Source of the DNA: Thermoanaerobaculales bacterium
Lineage (GTDB): Bacteria > Acidobacteriota > Thermoanaerobaculia > Thermoanaerobaculales > Sulfomarinibacteraceae
Direction: 5' to 3'
Assembly: GCA_025456385.1 (NCBI GenBank)
Contig: JALOKS010000069.1
Location: 1-9,978 of the forward strand
Length of the DNA stretch: 9,978 bases
The notes beneath the pieces were generated by a model. The model was not told the DNA's origin and searched no databases. It was given only the letters and a program-made list of their open reading frames with translations. Below are positions 1 through 8,541 of the stretch, piece after piece (position 1 is the first letter of the stretch; every line of letters starts with the position of its first letter). The translations under genes and the position numbers were made by a program.

Positions 1-1974
1 GGCCGTCGCCAGCGCCCGGGCGCCGACGACGGCGAGGATGAGGCGATAGGGCGCTTCGTCGAGGAGCGGGCCGGCGGCGCGGGCCGCGCGATCGAGGCGC
101 TCGCGGACGCCTGCGGGCCGGATCGCACTGCCGGCGCCGGCAATGAGGTAGAGACCGTCCATGAACGCCAGGCGCTGGGCGCGGAGGTCGCGGCCCGCGT
201 TGGGCCCCGGAACCGGGTTGAAGAAGCGGTCGAGGCGAAAGCCGTCGCCCGCTCCCTGACCGAGCTCGAGGAACCCGTCGGGGCGGCTGACGATCCGGTC
301 GGCGGGCCGGCCGACGCCTCGCACTGCCTCGTCGAGCGGCACGTAGACCTGCCAGGAGGCCGAGCTGCTGCTGCCCAGCCTGCCCTCGGGCGGGCTGCCG
401 AGACCGACCGAGAATGAGCCTTCGCGCAGGCGAGGGCCTGGGGGCAGGAGCGCGATCTCGCCGTAGACCGGGGTGTGGCCGAGGTCGTTGTTGATCCCGA
501 AGACCCGCAGGCCGGGCGAACCGTCGCCCGTTCCGGGCGCGATGGCCGAGAGGTGGCCGGGATGGTTGAGGGCGATCTCCCAGCGGTCCCAGCGCGGCCA
601 GTAGACAATCACCACGGTCGGGAAGAAGTGGATGTGCTGGCAGCTGGCGACCAGCTCCTCCCTGCCATCGCCGTCGAGGTCGAAGGCGCGGACCAGCGGC
701 ATGAGGTCGACCCGGTAGGGGAAGGACCAGAGCGGGACCATCTCCTCCGGGACCATCCTGGTCAGCAGGCGGCCGCGGAGAGTGACCACATCCACGAAGG
801 ACCGGCTCGGCTGCAGCGAGCGGAAGTCCTCCGGGGCCGGGCGCCCGGAGGCCACGAGCTCGGCGCGGCCGTCGCCGTCGAGGTCGGCCTCGAGGCTCAT
901 CGTCATCGGCGCCGGCAGCTCGTGGGACCAGGTCCGGCGGCCGTCCCTGTCGAGGCCGTGGACGGTCGTGCCGCCGACCTCGAAGCGGACGGTCTCGCGC
1001 TGCAGCAGGAGCGGCGCGGCGACGGCGACCGCGGTGATCAGGGCGGCGGCTGCTGCCCCCGCCACCAGGGTGCGGCGGCGCGGCCGCGGCCACATCCGCC
1101 GCGTTTCGAGCGCCCGCCGCACGGCCGCGGCGGTCGGGCGGTCGCCGGGTCGCGGCTCCAGCATTCGCGCGAGCAGGCGGCCGAGCCAGCGCGGGGCGTC
1201 GGGGCGCGCGCGCAGCAGCGGCGGGGGCGCCTCGCGCTGGCGCCGGGTCAGGGTCGCGACCGCGGTCTCCGAGGTCAGGGGCACCGTGCCGGTGAGGGCC
1301 TGGTAGAGGGTCATGCCGAGGCCGTAGACGTCGCTCGCCGCCGTCAGCCCGCGGCCGAGCCCCTGCTCGGGGGCCATGTAGGCCGGGGTGCCGACCACCA
1401 TCTCGGTCAGCGTGAGGGTGGTGCCCTGCTCGATGGGGCGGGTGAGGCCCATGTCGCAGAGCCTCGCGCTGGCGTCGGCGCCGAGCAGGATGTTCCCGGG
1501 CTTGAGGTCACGGTGCACGAGGCCGAGGCCGTGGAGGTGGGCGAGGGCGGCCGCGATCTGGCGGCCGATGCCGGTGACCTCGTCGGGCTCGAGACGGCGC
1601 CGCTCCGCGAGCCGCTGCTTCAGGCTCTCGCCCTCGACGAGCTCCATGCTGAGCCAGACATGCTCCGCGTCCTCGTGGAGGTCGTAGACCGCCACCAGGT
1701 TGGGGTGGCCGTGGCGCGCGGCGCGCACCTCGCGGCGCAGGCGCTCGCGGGTGGTGGCATCGTGGAGGTCGGGGTGGAGGAGCTTGACCGCGACCTTCTG
1801 CCCGACCACCGTGTCGAGGGCCGCGAAGACCGTGCCGGTGCCGCCGTAGCCGAGAACCTGCCGCAGCAGGAAGCGTCCGCCGAGGGTGTCGCCCGGTCGA
1901 GCCCCGGTCGACGTCCCATGCCCGCGGCGCTCGGCCGCCGTCGGGCCGGGATCGGTGGCGTCGACCTCGCTCAT
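1..1974 (-). CDS. Membrane-anchored Ser/Thr protein kinase with FG-GAP/VCBS-like outer domain (C-terminus beyond the window)
   Basis: The reading frame is open from ATG at 1974 to the left edge (658 codons, no stop seen), so the gene is partial. Residues about 33-290 form a Hanks-type kinase domain. The glycine loop is LGYGGTGTVF (41-50), the ATP-binding lysine is in VAVK (K64), the catalytic loop is HRDLKPGN (154-161, D156), and APE is at 201-203. The metal-binding DFG motif reads DMG (174-176), a conservative change; all other key residues are present, so activity is expected. A basic stretch (WPRPRRR) precedes one hydrophobic helix at about 302-324, followed by an outer region of over 330 residues. 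Two DLDGDG motifs (364-369, 432-437), each followed by EL and a short strand, resemble calcium-binding FG-GAP/VCBS beta-propeller blades. The usual topology (kinase in the cytoplasm, propeller outside) is inferred. A good Shine-Dalgarno (GAGGGAGG) sits just upstream of the ATG. The target and signal are unknown. Link to the purine genes is only by position. Confidence 0.92.
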   Translation of the reverse strand, partial: MSEVDATDPGPTAAERRGHGTSTGARPGDTLGGRFLLRQVLGYGGTGTVFAALDTVVGQKVAVKLLHPDLHDATTRERLRREVRAARHGHPNLVAVYDLHEDAEHVWLSMELVEGESLKQRLAERRRLEPDEVTGIGRQIAAALAHLHGLGLVHRDLKPGNILLGADASARLCDMGLTRPIEQGTTLTLTEMVVGTPAYMAPEQGLGRGLTAASDVYGLGMTLYQALTGTVPLTSETAVATLTRRQREAPPPLLRARPDAPRWLGRLLARMLEPRPGDRPTAAAVRRALETRRMWPRPRRRTLVAGAAAAALITAVAVAAPLLLQRETVRFEVGGTTVHGLDRDGRRTWSHELPAPMTMSLEADLDGDGRAELVASGRPAPEDFRSLQPSRSFVDVVTLRGRLLTRMVPEEMVPLWSFPYRVDLMPLVRAFDLDGDGREELVASCQHIHFFPTVVIVYWPRWDRWEIALNHPGHLSAIAPGTGDGSPGLRVFGINNDLGHTPVYGEIALLPPGPRLREGSFSVGLGSPPEGRLGSSSSASWQVYVPLDEAVRGVGRPADRIVSRPDGFLELGQGAGDGFRLDRFFNPVPGPNAGRDLRAQRLAFMDGLYLIAGAGSAIRPAGVRERLDRAARAAGPLLDEAPYRLILAVVGARALATA

Positions 1975-2019
1975 GCCCTCCCTCGGCACGTCGCGGCTGC
2001 GCCACGAAGTGCGATTCGT

Positions 2020-2025
2020 ATTGTA
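2020..2025 (-). promoter_or_regulatory. Candidate -10 box for the kinase gene, within an inverted repeat
   Basis: TACAAT on the minus strand, 45 nt before the kinase ATG. The 7-bp arms ACGAAGT (2004-2010) and ACTTCGT (2029-2035) flank it symmetrically, so a repressor bound there could cover the promoter. The expected -35 region reads AAAACC at 17-bp spacing and is not consensus. Confidence 0.3.
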
Positions 2026-2075
2026 CTGACTTCGTCGCCTTGGGTTTTCGGGGGGCGGACCGGCAGTCGGGCGGA

Positions 2076-2109
2076 AAATTCGAAATTCGAAATCCGAAAT
2101 TCGAAATCG
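2076..2109 (+). repeat. 7-bp tandem repeat (AAATTCG), nearly five units
   Basis: Units are AAATTCG (2076-2082), AAATTCG (2083-2089), AAATCCG (2090-2096), AAATTCG (2097-2103) and AAATCG (2104-2109). It is an island of A/T in a very GC-rich window, in the 175-bp gap between the fused hydroxylase and the kinase. Translated frames give FEIRN- or FRISN-like peptides that are often mis-annotated. The role is unknown; low melting stability near a promoter is one possibility. Confidence 0.85.
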
Positions 2110-2149
2110 ACACATGTCCACCACAACCCCGGTGTGTGGATGGGAACGG

Positions 2150-4788
<2,639 letters not shown>

Positions 4789-4813
<25 letters not shown>

Positions 4814-5760
4814 GGCGCCTCCACCCGGTTGCGCAGGGCGATGATCTCGGCGGCGATGCTGACCGCGATCTCCTCCGGGGTGTGGCTGCCGATGGCGAGG
4901 CCGATCGGCGCCCGCACCGCCGCCAGGTGCCGCTCGGCGACGCCGGCGCGGCGGAAGTCGGCCAGCATGCGGGCGACCTTGGCCCTGCTGCCCATCAGCC
5001 CGAGGTAGGCGTAGCGACGCCCGAGCAACCCCTCGAGAACGCGGCGGTCGTGCTCGTGGCCGAAGGTCATGATGGTGACCCACGAACGCTCGCCCGCGGG
5101 CACCTCGTCGGCGATCCGCTCGTAGTCGACCACCCGCCGCTCGTGGGCGAAGCTGTTCGCTGCCATCGTGGGCAGGTCGGGGCGGTTGTCGAGGACCGCG
5201 ATCCGGAAGGGCAGGGTGGCCATCACCCGCGACAGGGCGAGGGCGACGTGGCCGCCGCCGACGACCGTCAGGGTGTCCAGCAGCCCCACCGGCCCCTCGT
5301 ACGACCACGACGTCCCGTCGTCGGCGAAGCGGTGCGGCCTCGCCACGCCGGCGACGAAGCGGAGCCCCTCGGGTGAGAGGGAGAGCGTTCCGGTCTGCTG
5401 TCGGCCGAGGCTCTCCACGATCGATGAGATCTCCCCCTCGTCCTTTCGCGTCAGCGAAATGACTGCGAACAGCTGCTCGCCGGCGCAGAGCGTGCCGTCC
5501 GCCTCCGGCGTGTGGCGGAAGCGCGCCAGCGCGGGCGGGCCGCCGTGCTGCAGCGCGCGCTCGAGGAGCCGCTTCTCCGCGGCGCCACCGCCGACGGTGC
5601 CCGCGAAGACGCCCTCCGAAACCACCACCCGCGTGCCGGTGACCCCCGGGACCGAGCCCGTGTGCCCGACCACGAAGACCAGCACCGGCCGCCGCCCCGC
5701 CCGCAGCTCCTCGAGGGCGAAGGCCCAGGGGTCGGCTTGGGTGTGCAGAGGGTGATTCAC
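4789..5760 (-). CDS. xdhC: XdhC/CoxI-family molybdenum cofactor insertion protein
   Basis: 323 residues from GTG 5760. Proteins of this family bind the molybdenum cofactor, help it gain its terminal sulfur, and hand it to the Mo subunit of xanthine dehydrogenase; they are not part of the final enzyme. The N-terminal XdhC/CoxI domain (about 10-70) shows VGHTGSVPG and FAGTVGGGAAE. The C-terminal Rossmann-like domain (about 163-310) starts with LTVVGGGHVALAL and continues through VTIMTFGHEHD, YLGLMGSRAK and IGLAIGSHTPEEIAVSIAAEI, all family hallmarks. The frame stays open upstream to GTG 5895, with an ATG at 5835, but that stretch (SLCSLCF, NPLCLCGF) is translated intergenic repeat, so I place the start at 5760, where family similarity begins. 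No Shine-Dalgarno precedes it; a TACAAT lies 6 nt upstream, which would fit a leaderless mRNA. ATG 5835 remains an alternative. Its 3' end overlaps the fused hydroxylase, suggesting translational coupling. It may serve XdhB as well. Confidence 0.93.
4818..4822 (-). promoter_or_regulatory. Shine-Dalgarno that supports GTG 4813 as start of the fused hydroxylase
   Basis: GGAGG on the minus strand, 4 nt before GTG 4813, inside the last codons of xdhC. No comparable site precedes the alternative ATG at 4753. Ribosomes finishing xdhC would terminate 24 nt past this start and could re-initiate on it. Confidence 0.55.
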
Positions 5761-5766
5761 GATCGG

Positions 5767-5772
5767 ATTGTA
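5767..5772 (-). promoter_or_regulatory. Candidate -10 box (TACAAT) for xdhC and the fused hydroxylase
   Basis: TACAAT on the minus strand ends 6 nt before the GTG at 5760. If used, transcription would begin at or next to the start codon, giving a leaderless mRNA; that fits the lack of a Shine-Dalgarno. There is no good -35 hexamer at the usual spacing. The bases after it (TACAATCCGA) resemble those after the kinase box (TACAATACGA). Confidence 0.3.
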
Positions 5773-5798
5773 GCCGAGGCACGAACCGGGTGCTGGAA

Positions 5799-5830
5799 AA
5801 CCACAGAGGCACAGAGGATTCACAGAGAGA
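5799..5830 (+). repeat. CACAGAG repeat cluster 1 (inverted partner of cluster 3)
   Basis: Consecutive units CCACAGAGG, CACAGAGG and CACAGAGAG. The first 18 bases (5799-5816, AACCACAGAGGCACAGAG) match the reverse complement of 5979-5996 at 17 of 18 positions, giving an inverted pair around a 162-bp core. This repeat family is familiar to me from intergenic DNA of several environmental bacterial phyla; its function is not known. Confidence 0.8.
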
Positions 5831-5871
5831 ATCATTTGAGTTCCGCCCGCCAACCCGGTTGAACTACGGAA

Positions 5872-5902
5872 GCACAGAGAGCACAAAGAAGCCACAGAGA
5901 GA
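5872..5902 (+). repeat. CACAGAG repeat cluster 2
   Basis: Three units with a 10-bp step: GCACAGAGAG, CACAAAGAAG and CCACAGAGAG. It has the same orientation as cluster 1 and lies between clusters 1 and 3. In the minus-strand xdhC frame it reads as SLCSLCF, which accounts for the false N-terminal extension of that frame. Confidence 0.75.
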
Positions 5903-5952
5903 CATCATGACGTCGCACCAAGGTGGTCCCCGGATGCTCCTGCGGTGAGTCA

Positions 5953-5997
5953 GAAAACCCTCTGTGCCGCTCCGTGGACTCTGTGTCTCTGTGGTTC
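5953..5997 (-). repeat. CACAGAG repeat cluster 3 (inverted)
   Basis: On the minus strand it runs GAACCACAGAGACACAGAG, then CCACGGAG, then GGCACAGAGGGTTTTC, again with a step near 9-10 bp. It starts with GAACC and ends with GGTTTTC, so its own ends are imperfect inverted repeats. Its GAACCACAGAG end faces away from cluster 1, forming the inverted arm. Confidence 0.8.
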
Positions 5998-6038
5998 AAA
6001 GGACTCGTCCATCGGTGTCAACAATTCGGAGGTGGCGT

Positions 6039-6052
6039 GGCGCGGTCGCGCC
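6039..6052. repeat. Short GC-rich inverted repeat
   Basis: GGCGCG and CGCGCC separated by two bases; the realistic fold is a 5-bp stem with a 4-nt loop. It is not followed by a T-run on either strand. In such GC-rich DNA this may be chance. Confidence 0.3.
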
Positions 6053-6099
6053 GCCTGCTCGCGAGCCCGGTCCCCGTCACGGTTGCTGCCCTGTGACCC

Positions 6100-6182
6100 T
6101 GAAGCTGCCACTGCCGTCTGCCGCTGTAACTGCACGTGATGTCGGGCACGGAAACGGAGATGGGCACGGGCAAGGGCCCGGA
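6100..6182. repeat. Degenerate hexamer-periodic tract (CTGCCR then GGCACG units)
   Basis: Positions 6103-6138 contain CTGCC-like units (gctgcc, actgcc, then, after one extra base, tctgcc, gctgta, actgca). Positions 6145-6180 are six clean 6-bp steps: ggcacg, gaaacg, gagatg, ggcacg, ggcaag, ggcccg. The pattern looks like the decayed remains of two simple hexamer repeats lying side by side. It is non-coding. Confidence 0.6.
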
Positions 6183-6197
6183 GGAGTGGGTGGGTGG

Positions 6198-6232
6198 AAC
6201 GTGCAACGTTTAAGCGATTGAACGTTCGAACG
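6198..6232. repeat. AACGTT-type repeat tract at the 3' end of xdhB
   Basis: AACG units start at 6198, 6205, 6221 and 6229. Two of them are the self-complementary AACGTT (6205-6210, 6221-6226), and 6223-6232 is a perfect 10-bp palindrome (CGTTCGAACG). On the xdhB mRNA it begins 9 nt after the stop codon, so it would lie in the 3' untranslated region and could fold. There is no T-run, so it is not a standard intrinsic terminator. Confidence 0.6.
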
Positions 6233-6240
6233 ATGGACCA

Positions 6241-8541
6241 TCAGCTCGTGATGGCGGCGCGGGCACGGTCGAGCTGAGTGACCGCGGCATCGGTGCGGTC
6301 GCCGTGCAGGAACATGAGGATCCGCTCGGGGGTCATGGGGGCGTGGAAGAAGGCCTCGCGGTCGGGGCGGAAGGCGCGCATGGCGTCGAGGAGCGCGAAG
6401 TAGGCTCCGATGCCGTACATGAAGGGCGGCTCGCCGATCGCCTTCGAGTGCATGACCGCGTGCGGGTTGTCGGCGTCGTCGAGGAAGACCGCCTCGATCG
6501 CGGGCGCGGCGAGGATGTCCGGCACCTTGTACGTGCTGAGGGTGTCGCTGAGGTTGCGGCCGTCCCCGAAGAGCAGCTCCTCCATGGTCATCCAGCCGAG
6601 GCCCTGGACGACCCCGCCCTCGAGCTGGCCGAGGTCGACCAGGGGGTCGAGGCTGCGGCCGGCGTCGTGCACCGCGCACACCCGGTCGACGGTGCAGGTG
6701 CCGCGCAGGCAGTCCACCGTGACCTCGACCATCGCCGCCCCGTAGACGTGGTAGGCGAAGGGCTCGCCCTGCTCGCGGCTGCGGTCGTAGTGGATCCGCG
6801 GCGTCGCGTAGTGCGCCTGGGCGGAGAGGCTGACGCGGCGGGTGTAGGCCTCCCACACGAGCCGCTCCCAGCCGAGCTCGACGGCTGCGCCGTCGCGGAG
6901 CACGCGGTCGCCGGCAATCGCGACCTGCTCGGGGGCGACGCCGAGGAGCTCGGCCGCGACCGCGCGCAGCCGATCCCGGATCGCGAGGCAGGCCATCTCG
7001 GCGGCGCGGCCGTTCATGTCGGCGCCGGAGCTCGCGGCGGTCGGCGAGGTGTTGGCGACCCGCAGGGTGTTGGTGGTCTCGATCGAGATGCGGCCGGCGT
7101 CGACGCCGAGGCTCCGGGCCGCCACGGCGATGATCTTGGCGTTGACGCCCTGGCCCATCTCGACGGCGGCGGTGGAGACCGAGACGCTGCCGTCGGTGTA
7201 GACGTGGACCAGAGCCGCTGCCTGGTTGAGGAAGGTGGAGGTGAAGGAGATGCCGAAGCACACCGGCATCAGCGCGACGCCGCGCTTGACGAGGGGGTGC
7301 TCGCGGTTGAAGGCGGCGGCCGCGGCGCGGACGCGCGCGACCTCGAAGCGCTCCTCGAGCTCGGCGAAGGAGCGGCGCGCGTGGCCCTGCTGGGCGGGCA
7401 TGCCGTAGGGGAAGCGGTCGCCCGCGGCGAGCAGGCTCCGGCGCTGGATCTCGACGCGGTCGACGCCGAGGGCCTCGGCGGCGCGGGTGATGGCGCTCTC
7501 GATGACGAACATCGCCTGCGGCGCGCCGAAGCCGCGGAAGGCGGTGAAGGGCGGCAGGTTGGTGCGGCAGCTGTGCGCCGTGACGCGGAGGTTGGGCACG
7601 ACGTAGCTGCCGCTGGCGTGCAGGAGGCTGCGCTCGAGGATCGCCGGCGACAGGTCGGCGGCGGCGCCGGCGTTCTGGTAGTAGGTCGCCTCGTAGGCGA
7701 GGATCGCGCCATCGGCCGCGAGGCCGAGCCGGAAGTCGGAGGAGTACGGGTGGCGCTTGCCGGTCATCCGCATGTCCTCGCCGCGTTCGAGCTCGATCCG
7801 GACCGGCCGCCCGAGGGTCCGAGCCGCGAGCGCGGTGATCACGGCCCAGGGCGTCGCCTGGTCCTCCTTGCCGCCGAAGGCGCCGCCCAGCCGTGCGACG
7901 TCGACCTCGATCGCGTTCATCGGCAGGCCGAGGACGCGGGCGGCGATGCGCTGCACCGCGGTCGGCGCCTGGGTCGACGAGAGGATGCGCAGGCGGCCGC
8001 CGCCCTGAGGGATGGTGAGGGCGGCCTGGGTCTCGAGGTAGAGGTGCTCCTGGCCGCCGGAGTCGGCGCGGCCGCTGACCACGACCGCGCAGCTGCCCCA
8101 GGCGGCGTCGACGTCGCCGCAGGCGATGGTGCGGGAGGGGACGATGAGCTCGCCCGCGGCGGCGGCCGCGCGCGGGTCGAAGACCGCGGGCAGCTCCTCG
8201 AGCTCGAGCGCGATCGCTGCCGCGCCGGCGCGCGCCCGGCGCGGGGTGTCGGCGACGACCACCGCGACCGGCTGGCCGACGAAGTGGACCACGTCCTCGG
8301 CGAGCAGCGGCTCGTCCTGGACGATGCCGCCGATCTGGTTGGCGCCCGGTATGTCGGAGGCGGTCAGGATGCGGGCGACCCCGGGCATGCCCGCCGCGGC
8401 CGTGGTGTCGAGACGGGTGATGCGACCGTGGGCGAGCGGCGAGGCGAGGACCGCCGCGTGCAGCGTTCCCGCCGGGTCTGGGAGGTCGGCGATGAACAGC
8501 GACTCGCCGCGGGCGTGCGGGCCGACCTCGTGCCGGCTCAC
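6241..8541 (-). CDS. xdhB: Xanthine dehydrogenase, molybdenum-binding subunit
   Basis: 766 residues from GTG 8541, a usual length for bacterial XdhB. It carries the molybdopterin active site that hydroxylates hypoxanthine/xanthine toward urate and passes electrons to XdhA. The hammerhead domain (about 5-125) is followed by the Mo-binding domains: GGQEHLYLE (162-170), GGAFGGKE (219-226), AFRGFGAPQ (334-342), EMGQGVNAK (461-469), NTSPTAASSGADMNG (497-511) and KAIGEPP (700-706). By motif alignment to bovine XDH, Q191, E226, R304, R336, F338, F433 and E704 match Q767, E802, R880, R912, F914, F1009 and E1261, so the whole purine-binding and catalytic set is present. The F433 match rests on the near-identical CFGISFT motif. 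This makes xanthine dehydrogenase far more likely than aldehyde oxidase. The start overlaps the xdhA stop in GTGA, with GGAGG 7 nt upstream, showing tight coupling within one operon. The frame extends well upstream into xdhA but only as a shadow. Confidence 0.95.
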   Translation of the reverse strand: MSRHEVGPHARGESLFIADLPDPAGTLHAAVLASPLAHGRITRLDTTAAAGMPGVARILTASDIPGANQIGGIVQDEPLLAEDVVHFVGQPVAVVVADTPRRARAGAAAIALELEELPAVFDPRAAAAAGELIVPSRTIACGDVDAAWGSCAVVVSGRADSGGQEHLYLETQAALTIPQGGGRLRILSSTQAPTAVQRIAARVLGLPMNAIEVDVARLGGAFGGKEDQATPWAVITALAARTLGRPVRIELERGEDMRMTGKRHPYSSDFRLGLAADGAILAYEATYYQNAGAAADLSPAILERSLLHASGSYVVPNLRVTAHSCRTNLPPFTAFRGFGAPQAMFVIESAITRAAEALGVDRVEIQRRSLLAAGDRFPYGMPAQQGHARRSFAELEERFEVARVRAAAAAFNREHPLVKRGVALMPVCFGISFTSTFLNQAAALVHVYTDGSVSVSTAAVEMGQGVNAKIIAVAARSLGVDAGRISIETTNTLRVANTSPTAASSGADMNGRAAEMACLAIRDRLRAVAAELLGVAPEQVAIAGDRVLRDGAAVELGWERLVWEAYTRRVSLSAQAHYATPRIHYDRSREQGEPFAYHVYGAAMVEVTVDCLRGTCTVDRVCAVHDAGRSLDPLVDLGQLEGGVVQGLGWMTMEELLFGDGRNLSDTLSTYKVPDILAAPAIEAVFLDDADNPHAVMHSKAIGEPPFMYGIGAYFALLDAMRAFRPDREAFFHAPMTPERILMFLHGDRTDAAVTQLDRARAAITS

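Larger units (their letters stand above)
5761..6240. other. 480-bp gene-free gap between xdhB and xdhC, filled with short repeats
   Basis: No frame here looks coding: the small open frames are built from the repeats. From left to right the gap holds a TACAAT box next to xdhC, three clusters of CACAGAG-type repeats (5799-5997, one inverted), a GC hairpin (6039-6052), a hexamer-periodic tract (about 6100-6182) and an AACGTT tract (6198-6232) ending just before the xdhB stop. I see no T-run terminator in either direction. The gap splits the minus-strand genes into two likely transcription units: xdhA-xdhB and xdhC-fused hydroxylase. Confidence 0.85.

Noticed and set aside
2121..2139. Possible terminator hairpin after the fused hydroxylase
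   Set aside because: The stem is only 5 bp (CCACA/TGTGG) with internal mismatches and no immediate T-run, so it falls short of an intrinsic terminator.
4814..5812. N-terminal extension of the fused hydroxylase frame across xdhC
   Set aside because: This part of the 1220-codon frame is an off-frame reading of xdhC, rich in Arg, Ala and Gly; family similarity begins at GTG 4813.
5799..5997. CRISPR array
   Set aside because: Units are 7-10 bp, imperfect and in both orientations, with no 25-40 bp repeats or regular spacers.
6016..6021. Perfect TTGACA (-35-like) on the minus strand upstream of xdhC
   Set aside because: No -10-like hexamer lies 16-18 bp downstream (TTGAAC, TGAACC or GAACCA), and it is about 250 bp from the start.
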